From NCBI RefSeq assembly GCF_014839835.1, contig NC_071646.1:2666001-2730000 (forward strand): a stretch of 64,000 bases of DNA, written 5' to 3'. Each line of letters begins with the position of its first letter. The stretch's first letter is position 1. The position numbers and the translations under genes were made by a program. Origin of the DNA: Dryobates pubescens (lineage: Eukaryota; Chordata; Aves; Piciformes; Picidae). This document shows positions 55,703 through 64,000 of the stretch, in pieces. The notes under the pieces are model-generated. The model had not been told where the DNA came from. It was given only the letters and a program-made list of their open reading frames with translations, and made no database searches.

Positions 55703-56140
55703 GGAAGAATAGAACAGAAGAGAATTAACCAGGTTGGAAGAGACCTTTGAGATCATCCAGTCCAACCTATCGCCCAACACCATCTGATCAACTCAACCAT
55801 GGCATCAAGTGCCTCAGCCAGGCTCTTCCTGAACACCTCCAGGGATGGGGACTCCACCACCTCCCTGGGCAGCACATCCCAATGGCCAATCTCTCTTGCT
55901 GGGAAGAACTTCTTCCTCATATCCAGCCTGAACCTCCTCCGGCACAGCTTGAGACTGTGTCCTCTTGTTCTGGTGCTGCTTGCCTGGGAGAAGAGACCAA
56001 CCCCCACCTGGCTCCAACCTCCCTTCAAGGAGTTGGAGAGAGCAATGAGGTCTCCCCTGAGCCTCCTCTTCTCCAGGCTAAGCAACCCCAGCTCCCTCAG
56101 CCTCTTCATAGGGTTTGTGCTCCAAACCCCTCCCCAGCTT
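55703..56140 (-). mobile_element. CR1 LINE 3' part, ATTCT-tail subfamily
   Basis: AGAATAGAACAGAAGAGAATT to CCAAACCCCTCCCCAGC, about 85 bp upstream of the PIGR signal exon. Confidence 0.95.
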
Positions 56141-56679
56141 TGTTGCCCAGGCTGTGGCTTCTGGAGCTGGAGGGAAATGCAGCATTTCATCCCTTCTGTC
56201 AAGGGCTGAATGGCAAAGAGGGAGCTGATGGCTCTGCTCTTGCCTGTGTTGCTCCATGGCATCATGACTGCCTGTGGGTCTCATCCCAATCTTCCCCTCT
56301 AGGAAATGAGAGGAGGAGTTGTTCTGCCCAAGATAATGCAATGCCTGCGAGCCACCAGTGTGTCCATCAGAGCAGAGTGTCCCTTGGGCTGGCAACAGGG
56401 CTGCTGTGAACAGCACAGAAAGTGGTTTGGGCCAAACTAGAAGAACCTTGGATCAAGATCAGAGGTGGATCTGGAATCAGGACAGCTTCTCACCAGGCTG
56501 ATATGGTCCAAAAGCCTCTGAGCCCTGTCAGGCAGGAAAGTTAGGTGGCAACCAAGAGCTCAGCTGGTCACTTGGCTCTTGCCAGGAGGGTCAAGTGACC
56601 AGCTGAGCACTTGACCCTTGCGTCTGAGGGTTCCATAACTTGGGTCAGATTGCCTGTCAGTGTTGTTCCTAGCATTGTT
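56141..56679. other. Unique sequence upstream of PIGR
   Basis: Contains an imperfect inverted repeat of GTCACTTGGCTCTTGCCAGG-type words at 56560-56620. Nothing else. Confidence 0.45.
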
Positions 56680-56870
56680 TTGGTTGGAAAAGATCCTCCA
56701 CACAGTGCCAGGAAGGCCATGGGCTGTGATGTCTTTCACTAGGCCACGTTGCTCAAAGCCTCATTCAACCTCACCTTGAACGCTTCCACTGCTGGGGCAT
56801 CTCTGACTTCCCTGGACAACCTCTTCCAGCACCTGACCACCCTCACTGTGAAGATTTCTTCCTCGTTGGA
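56680..56870 (-). mobile_element. CR1 3' part (old)
   Basis: GTTTTGGTTGGAAAAGATCC to CTCACTGTGAAGATTTCTTCC. Confidence 0.82.
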
Positions 56871-56984
56871 GACTGCCAAACCAACCTGTGAATCTCTTGG
56901 GATGTGTCCATAGTCTTCAGGATTCTTATTTCTGACCTTTTGAATTGATGGCTTGGAGGAAGCCAAAGCTCTTGATTCACTCAC

Positions 56985-57175
56985 TCCCCTCCAGGCTCTC
57001 CTTCTCCTTCTCCCCTCCAGGCTCTCCTTCTCCTTCTCCCCTCCAGACTCTCTTTCTCCTTCTCCCCTCCAGGCTCTCTTTCTCCTTCTCCCCTCCAGGC
57101 TCTCCTTCTCCTTCTCCCCTCCAGGCTCTCCTTCTCCTTCTCCCCTCCAGGCTCTCCTTCTCCCCTCCTCTTTCC
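56985..57175 (+). repeat. 26-bp pyrimidine minisatellite, seven copies
   Basis: CCAGGCTCTCC starts recur every 26 bp at 56991, 57017, 57043, 57069, 57095, 57121 and 57147, joined by TTCTCCTTCTCCCCT. Confidence 0.95.
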
Positions 57176-57747
57176 TTTTGCCTGCCTGGAGCATGTCGTT
57201 GGCCACTTCAGGGGGGGTTGTGGTGATGGGAATGAGCTCTTCCTGAACGTGGCTGTTGCCCTACCTGCCTGTTTCAAGCTCTAGAGCTGCCAGATGCCAA
57301 GGAATGCCTTCAGAGGGACTTGCTTTCAGGGTGTCAAGTGACATCTTTATGAGGGGCAATTCCCAGCAGAAGAGAAGGCTTTAGTTTCCGTGTGGAGATG
57401 AAAGAGGCTCTGTTGTGCTTTCTTCCTCCTGTTATTGTGCTGTCTTGATTGCTCCCTGGCCACTTGGCCAGGGCTAATCATTAACTCACTGAGCATGAAA
57501 AATGCTCTTTCATGCATCTCCCAGAAGGGAGCCAGCAGGACAAACATCACACATTCAGCAGAGAGCAAACAATAGGGCACGAAAAGGGCCTTGAGGTTTG
57601 CCCCTTGCCCACAGCAGGTCCTCTGGCTGAGGGTCACCTCGCTACCCTCCACCCATGGCTCTGCAGGGCGAGCAGGATCCCAGCTCAGCTTTCCCTCTCT
57701 TGGCAAAGTTAGAGTCATCTGTGAGGCTGATTCCTTCCCAGAGCAAT
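57176..57747. other. Unique intergenic sequence
   Basis: No gene or element recognised. Confidence 0.45.
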
Positions 57748-57812
57748 CTGAGTAGAACAGAACAGAATTAACCAGGTTGGAGAAGAGCTTTGAGATCATC
57801 AAGTCCAACTTA
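57748..57812 (-). mobile_element. CR1 3' stub
   Basis: AGTAGAACAGAACAGAATTAA to CATCAAGTCCAACTTATC. Confidence 0.85.
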
Positions 57813-58071
57813 TCTGGATTGATGTTCTTTCCCTGGCTGCTCCAGGGACAGACAACATCATTTTGCCAGGCTGGGAAGAGCTCCCCAGACCTCTCTTTTG
57901 GAACAAAGGTAGAGCTGTGTGCAGAGAGAGGGGTTGAGGGTGGTGGCTTCAGGCTGTTCATGTGCAGGGAAGAATGTTTGCATCTCAGTGTCTGTGCCCC
58001 AACAATACCAGTGGTCCCTGTGCGCTTGCATGACCAACATCTGCCACTCTGAGCTGCCTCTAGTCCTCTTA

Positions 58072-58320
58072 GAGAATCACAGAACCATCTGGGTTGGAAA
58101 AGACCTTGGAGATCATCCAGTCCAACCCTTCTCTAACTACCAAATCTGATGCTGAATCATGTCCCTCAGCACCACATCTCTGTGGCTTTTAAACACCTGC
58201 AAGGGATGGAGCTCCAACCACCTCCCTGGGCAGCCTGTTCCACTCTTTGAGAACCCTTCCAGTGGAGCAGTTTATCCTACTATTCAACCTAAACCTCCCC
58301 TGGGGCAACTTTTGAGGGCC
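58072..58320 (-). mobile_element. CR1 3' part (old)
   Basis: GAATCACAGAACCATCTGGG through CCTCAGCACCACATCTCTG; related to 19915-20108. Confidence 0.87.
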
Positions 58321-59884
58321 AGATACCTCCCAGATGCTGTTGAAACCTTCCCCTGCTCAGTGACTGGAGAGAACTGCTGTGCAGAGCAAGTCTGAGCAAG
58401 CACAGCCACCAGCTGCATACAAATCTGGGCTGTGTTTCCATGCTGATCCAGCCAGCTGGGTGGCTGGAAACCCCCTCTCTGCTCCTGGCACCCTGTGGCA
58501 CTCACACACTGACACTTCCCCACCCACAGAGATGGTTCAGATGGGCTTTGCTGCTCAATGCAGTGAGCAACAGCTGGTGGAGGTGCTGGAGCAGAGCTTC
58601 ATCAAGGTGATCTCGATGTTCCTCCTTGCTTTCACAGGACATTTGCTGCTGGATTGGCTGTCTCTAGGCAGAGCACAAGGTCTAAAGCTCAGAGCTCCAG
58701 GGAAGAGGAAAGCTGCTGAGCTGAAAGGGAGTGCAAGTAAGTGGCTGTGGTTTGTAGTCATGGCTCTGCAGGTGGAGGGGCAGTCAAAAGGAGGGGGGAG
58801 GTGAGAGGTTTGCAGGGGGCTATGGAAGAGTCAAGAGGGCTGAAACCAGAGGGAAATGCTGTGTGTGCTGCCCCCAGAGCAGCTGGGAAGGAAATGTGCT
58901 GCTGGTCTGCAGTGCCCTTACCCTGCTGTGTGCCTGGAGGTGGTGCCTGCTGCATCCATGGAAGCTGCTGCCTTGAACCTGATGCATCACCAAACCCTGC
59001 CTGCAAGGCAGAGCAGTGGACTGGTGCAGGTGGAGAGCAGGGAGGAGAACCCAGTTATTCCCACTAGGGAGCAGTTGTGGCCTGCTGGGGGCTTTTTGTG
59101 GTCAGTTAAAAAGGTTTGGACAGGTGAAGGGGGGGCAGAGGTTAAACCCTTGTGGCTGCTCTCCACCTCTCCTCTGGCTGAGCAGCAGCCATGGGGAGGC
59201 CTTTCAGCTGCACAGCCACGTGTGGCTGGTGTTTGCAGAGTCCCTCTTGCAACAGTGGTCCCCTGGATGATGCCCAGGCGTGGGCTGGGGCTGTGCTCCT
59301 TTGTTTGGTTGGGGTTTCTTGGGGGGCAGAACTTGTTCCTCTGTGTTGACTTTGGGTTTGCATCGGCCCAGCTGTCAGCTGCCCTCTCTTCCCCCTCCCA
59401 GCACAACAGCTTCTGGAGGGTTTAGAGCCCAAAAGCAACACTGCAGCTGGACTGGGGAGCTGGGAGATTGCATGCTGGTGCATGACCTGGCCACTCATGA
59501 CCCAGGCTCTGGACAGCAATGCCACCAGGATCAGGGCAATGGCATGGCCCTGGCAGGGAGGTTGTGCCAGGCTCGCTGGCTCGGTGCTCTCTGGCTGTTT
59601 GCAGTTGCTGCTGGGCTGTGTGTACAAAGCAGCTGGGATTCCAAAGAGTTATACCACACACAGACCGGTCCAGGGTGGGCTAATCACCAGCAAACCCAAA
59701 TGTTTAGTTGTAGCTTGCCTTCAGATGGATGCTCTGAGGTCCCCTCCAGCCCAGAGCGTTCTGTGACAGAGGGAAGTGGCATTCATTTCCTCCTGGCCAC
59801 CCAGCTCCATGCCCACCTTGAGTTGCCAGGTTTGTGACCATGGATGTGGGAGGCTGAAACCCCACTAAGGGCAGCTGTGAAGGT
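58321..59884. other. Unique intergenic sequence, about 1.5 kb
   Basis: Contains one exon-like open segment (58531-58735) with good splice signals, described among the findings, but no recognisable protein. Confidence 0.5.
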
Positions 59885-60172
59885 CTGTGAAGAACCTTTT
59901 CTACAGGGGCTTGTAGTGATAGGGTGAGAGGGGATGGATTGAAGCTTGAGCAAGGGCAGATTTAAACTGGAGATTAGGGAGAAGTCTTTCCAGTGAGGGT
60001 GGGGAGACACTGGGACAGGTTGCCCAGGGGGGTTGTGGATGCTCCCTCCCTGGAGGGAGGCTGGATGGTGAGGCTTTGAGCAACCTGGGCTGGTAGAATG
60101 TGTCCCTGGATGGAACTGGATGATCTTGAAGGTCCCTTCCAACCCAACCCATTCCATAACTCTATGATCTCC
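59885..60172 (+). mobile_element. CR1 LINE 3' part (older subfamily)
   Basis: GGGCTTGTAGTGATAGGGTG to CCATTCCATAACTCTATGAT. Confidence 0.9.
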
Positions 60173-60572
60173 ACATTTACAACGATTGCAAGGAGCCCAG
60201 GCCCTGCCCCTCTGAGTTATGCAAACCTGATCAAGCAGCTGTTCCTGCTGGGTCTGAGGTGCCAGAGTTCAGTCCCCAAATTCTGCTGACTCAGCTGCAA
60301 AAGTTGAGCCCTGGAGGAGCTGCCTACACCCCTGCTGCTGCTTGCCAGGGATCAGCCCAATCCATTAGCTATTAACCAGTCCTCTTAACAATGCCCAGTG
60401 TCAAGGCCATGCTGGGGGATCAAAGAAGCACAGAGACTGAGCTGTCACATTTGTAACTCCAGCTCTGGATCCCTTTTGTCCTGCAGAAAGTTTCCTGTTA
60501 TTAAAACAGCTGAGAAATAACAACATGGACAATGAGGCAGGAGTTGGTTCCCTTCCTTAAATCCTTTTAAAG
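60173..60572. other. Unique intergenic sequence
   Basis: No feature seen. Confidence 0.45.
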
Positions 60573-61020
60573 CATAGAATCAATAAGGTTGGACAAGACC
60601 TAAGAGATCATCAAGTCCAGCCTGTCACCCAACACCTCCTGGCTAACCAAACCATGGCTCCAAGGGCCACATCCAATCCCCTCTTGAACACCTCCAGGGA
60701 TGGGGACTCCACCACCTCCCTGGGCAGCACATCCCAATGGCCAATCTCTCTTTCTGTGAAGAACTTTCTCCTCACCTCCAGCCTAAACCTCTCCTGGCAC
60801 AGCTTGAGACTGTGTCCTCTTGTTCTGGTGCTGCTTGCCTGGGAGAAGAGTCCAACCCCCACCTGGCTACAACCTCCCTTCAGGCAGTTGTAGAGAGCAA
60901 GAAGGTCTCCCCTGAGCCTCCTCTTCTGCAGGCTAAGCAACCCCAGCTCCCTCAGCCTCTCCTCCCAGGGCTGTGCTCCAGACCCCTCCCCAGCCTCATT
61001 GCCCTTCTCTGGACACAAGC
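60573..61020 (-). mobile_element. CR1 LINE 3' part
   Basis: GCATAGAATCAATAAGGTTGG to CATTGCCCTTCTCTGGACAC. Confidence 0.95.
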
Positions 61021-61104
61021 TCTTGACCCCCTAAGGAAGCTGTAGAGATGGGAAGTGTTGTAGAGTCAGGCTGAGCAGCAGCATTTGCTCTGTGATTCAG
61101 AGAT

Positions 61105-61252
61105 TCATAGAGTGCCTTGGGTTGGAAGGGACCTTAAAGACAATCCAGTTCCAAACCCCTGCCACGGGCAGGGACACCTCCCCCCAGCCCAGCTTGCTCA
61201 AGGCCTCATCCAGCCTGGCCCTGAACACCTCCAGGGAGGAGGCAGCCACAAT
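61105..61252 (-). mobile_element. CR1 3' end (older subfamily)
   Basis: AGATTCATAGAGTGCCTTGG to CAGGGAGGAGGCAGCCACA. Confidence 0.88.
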
Positions 61253-61717
61253 GATTTGTGATTTATGGAAGTGCTGAAGACTTCTGTGCCCAGAAGAAGG
61301 TCACAGCAGTGAACCTTCTGCACAGGGCTGAGGCTCTCTACATCTTTACCCATCGAGGTCATGGCCTCACTGTGAGGTCTATTTGCTGTAGTGGGATGGG
61401 GGAAAGCCCCCAGGCCACTTCATCTTCATCAAAGTAGGGCTGAGCAATCAGCTTTGAGGAAGGATGACTGAGCTGACCTCAACAGACAGAAAGGGAACCT
61501 TTCCTGCTCCAAGCCAATGCCTCCTTGGCTCTATGGCAAGAGATGAACCAGGAGGTGCTGCCTTTGTCATGCACTGAGCAGAAACTGCTGGGAAGGTCTC
61601 ATTGGAGCTTCTCAGTTTCCTAAACCTTGCTGATTTCTTAGTCCTTTCTGCAGCATTTGTGACCCTCCCAGCTGAGAACATTCAGTAAGCACCAGGGAAA
61701 CCTGGCCCCAATAAGTA
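61253..61717. other. Unique intergenic sequence
   Basis: No feature seen. Confidence 0.45.
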
Positions 61718-62065
61718 TTGTTCATCCTGGAGAAGAGAAGGCTGCAGGGAGACCTTGGAGCAGCCTTCCAGTACCTGAAAGGGGCTGCAGAGGGACTGTT
61801 TGCAAAGGCCTGGAGGGATAGGATGAGCAACAATGGTTTGAAATGAGAGAAGAGATTGAGATTGGATGTGAGGAGCAAGTTCTGCCCCAGGAGGCTGCTG
61901 GAACACTGCAGCAGGTTGCCCAGGGAGGTGGTTGAGGCTCCATCCCTGGAGACATTCAAGGTGAGGCTGGACAGGGTTCTGAGTGGAGGATGTCCCTGTG
62001 ACTGGAGGGGGGCTGGAGTGGATGAGCTTTGGAGATCCCTCCCAACCCCTTCTATGATTCTGGGA
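61718..62065 (+). mobile_element. CR1 LINE 3' part (older subfamily)
   Basis: TCATCCTGGAGAAGAGAAGG to CCCTTCTATGATTCTGG. Confidence 0.9.
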
Positions 62066-62394
62066 GACAAATGCTAAAGACTGATCAGAGATCCCTGATG
62101 GCAGTGACTGAAATCCCAGCTGAGATTGTGCTGCTGCTGTCTTGTTCTGTTCCTTTGAGCTGTCAGCTCTCCCATAACTGCCTTGTGCTAGCCCCACACC
62201 CCAGCTGGCTGCCCTTCAGCTCCCAGGCTCATTTGCTGCTTTCTTTCTGTTTCTCCTGACCTGGGCTGGAAAGTGAAACCAACTCCACACAGCTAAAGCA
62301 TTCTTCCAGTCTAAAGCTCTTCCTCCTGCAAGGAGCAGCAACTTCCAGTGATCCAAGCCCACTGCAGAGCCTGTCCTGGGCAGAGAGCATCAGT
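62066..62394. other. Unique intergenic sequence
   Basis: No feature seen. Confidence 0.45.
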
Positions 62395-62880
62395 GGCTGT
62401 CCAGTTCTGGGCCCCTCAGGTTAGGTAAGAGGTTGAGGTGCTGGAAGGTGCTGGGGAGGGGTCTGGAGCACAGCCCTGGGAGGAGAGGCTGAGGGAGCTG
62501 GGGTTGCTCAGTCTGGAGAAGAGGAGGCTCAGGGGAGACCTCCTTGCTGTCTACAACTCCCTGAAGGGAGGCTGGAGCCAGGTGGGGGTTGGTCTCTTCT
62601 CCCAGGCACCCAGCACCAGAACAAGAGGACACAGCCTCAAGCTGTGCCAGGGGAGGTTTAGGCTGGAGGGGAGGAGAAAGTTCTTCCCAGAGAGAATTGT
62701 TAGTCATTGGGATGTGCTGCCCAGGGAGGTGGTGGAGTCCCCATCCCTGGAGGTGTTTAGGAAGAGCCTGGATGAGGCCCTTGGTGCCATGGTTGAGTTG
62801 ATCAGACGGTGCTGGGTGATAGGTTGCACTGGATGATCTCAAAGGTCTCTTCCAACCTGGCTAATTCTATTCTGTTCTAT
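62395..62880 (+). mobile_element. CR1 LINE 3' part, ATTCT-tail subfamily
   Basis: GTCCAGTTCTGGGCCCCTCA to CTGGCTAATTCTATTCTGTTC; has GTTGAGTTGATCAGACGGTG. Confidence 0.95.
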
Positions 62881-62984
62881 CACTAGCAGCAGCATGAGGG
62901 CTCTTCAGAGATGGGATCCCTGGGTCCTTTAGATGGAAAGGATTAAAGGTCCTGCAGAGAACCACAGAATTGTTTGGGCTGCTG

Positions 62985-63225
62985 AAGGTCTTTAAGATAG
63001 TGATAGGATGAGAGGGGATGGATTGGGGCTTGAGGAGGGCAGATTGAGGCTGGAGATGAGGGAGAAATTCTTTCCAGTGAGGGTGGGGAGACCCTGGAAC
63101 AGGTTGTGGATGTCCCCTCCCTGGAGGTGTTCGAGGCCAGACCTGGAAGTGTCCCTGCTCGTGGCAGGGGAGTTGGAAGTGGTTGATCTTCAAGGTCCCT
63201 TCCAACCCAAACCCTTCAATGAATC
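62985..63225 (+). mobile_element. CR1 3' part (older subfamily)
   Basis: GGTCTTTAAGATAGTGATAGG to CCCTTCCAACCCAAACCC; internally deleted around the GTGGATGTCCC block. Confidence 0.88.
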
Positions 63226-63244
63226 CTGAATTCTTTGAGTCCAA

Positions 63245-63318
63245 CCATTACTCATGGCAGGGGGGGCTGGAACTAGATGATCCTTGTGGTCCCTTCCAAC
63301 CCTGACTGGTTCTATGGT
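63245..63318 (+). mobile_element. CR1 3' stub
   Basis: ATTACTCATGGCAGGGGGGG to CTGACTGGTTCTATGG. Confidence 0.8.
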
Positions 63319-63379
63319 TAGCCAACACTACCAAGGCTGCTGCTGCATTGCCTTTGCAGGGTGAGAATTCAGGTGTGGA

Positions 63380-63530
63380 GAATCACAGAATGGTAGAGGT
63401 TGGAAAGGACCTTTGGAAGGGGCCACCCAGTCCAACCCCCCTAGAGAAGGTCACACAGGAACACCTCCAGGTGGGTTTTGAATGCCTGCAGAGATGGAGG
63501 CTCCACCACCTCTCTGGGCAGCCTCCCCCT
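63380..63530 (-). mobile_element. CR1 3' end (older subfamily)
   Basis: AATCACAGAATGGTAGAGGT to CACCACCTCTCTGGGCAGC. Confidence 0.87.
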
Positions 63531-63894
63531 TCACTGTTGGTGTGATGTGAAAGGAGTCTGGCAGCTCTCTGACTCCCCTTGCAGGACCCTTCCCTTCTGC
63601 TCTGGTAGCTCCTTCTCCCCCTTCTGAATGCCCAAGGGTGGTGCTCCTTCAGAGCTCATGCAGCACATCCCTGCACCAGCTCTCCTCTTCCATTTCAAGC
63701 CCAACAACTACCTCCATGCTGTGCTTCCAGACTGCAGTGGCCACAGGTTGAGTTGCACCGGACCAAGCCTTACTACCAGCAGTTATTGTCTACCTTAACC
63801 CCAAATGCAAATCTTATCCTGATTAACCTTTCTCTCTCTTCCCCCCCTCCCCTTTTCTTTAAAGGAGAGCTTCCAAATCTGCAGCAGAGAAGAA
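63531..63894. other. Unique intergenic sequence
   Basis: Ends in a pyrimidine-rich patch (63825-63860). No feature supported. Confidence 0.45.
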
Positions 63895-63960
63895 AACATA
63901 GAATCACAGAATCAACAAGGTTGGACAAGACCTCAAAGACCATCAAGTCCAACCTGTAAG
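63895..63960 (-). mobile_element. CR1 3' stub at window edge
   Basis: AACATAGAATCACAGAATCAAC to CATCAAGTCCAACCTG, then non-CR1 sequence. Confidence 0.85.
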
Positions 63961-64000
63961 ATCTCAAACCTGCTCCTAGGCTTCTGACCTTCTTTCAGAA

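Overview
The window looks like a microchromosome-type segment of a bird genome. Two things support this: a very dense population of CR1 LINE fragments (about 90 recognisable pieces on both strands, most of them 5'-truncated 3' ends), and an intact vertebrate immune gene block in the known order MAPKAPK2 (+), IL10 (-), IL19/IL20-type cytokine (+), PIGR (-). The PIGR gene has four Ig domains, as known for birds and reptiles, rather than the mammalian five. CR1 density this high is best known from woodpeckers and relatives, but the species cannot be fixed from the sequence.

Layout. 1-6.94 kb: the 3' two thirds of MAPKAPK2, eight exons plus a long 3'UTR; the 5' exons lie off the left edge. 6.94-11.7 kb: tail-to-tail intergenic region with CR1 pieces, one arm of an inverted duplication and a 460-bp polypyrimidine block. 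11.7-16.83 kb: complete five-exon IL10 on the minus strand, with an AU-rich 3'UTR and a TATA-type promoter. 16.8-39 kb: a gene-poor interval holding CR1 copies, a 173/191-bp tandem array, overlapping inverted duplications, two GC-skewed minisatellites and a 1.25-kb G/T tract. 39-43.74 kb: complete IL19/IL20-type gene, five coding exons, with a likely non-coding first exon and promoter about 1.3 kb upstream of the ATG. 46.5-55.62 kb: complete PIGR on the minus strand, ten coding exons, introns packed with CR1. 55.6-64 kb: CR1 and unique intergenic DNA with no gene I can defend.

How the genes relate. MAPKAPK2 encodes MK2, the p38-activated kinase that controls AU-rich cytokine mRNAs through ZFP36/TTP. 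IL10 next door carries four AUUUA pentamers and one UUAUUUAAA nonamer in its 3'UTR, so enzyme and target are neighbours. IL10 and the IL19/IL20-type gene share the same exon plan (a 153-nt third coding exon of 51 codons in both), which shows their tandem origin. PIGR is the epithelial receptor that carries polymeric Ig to mucosal surfaces. FCMR, IL24 and a second IL20-like gene, which lie between IL19 and PIGR in mammals, are not visible here.

All exon boundaries were read by eye from splice signals, reading frame and remembered family sequences. No alignment or transcript data were available. CR1 boundaries are accurate to roughly 10-30 bases.
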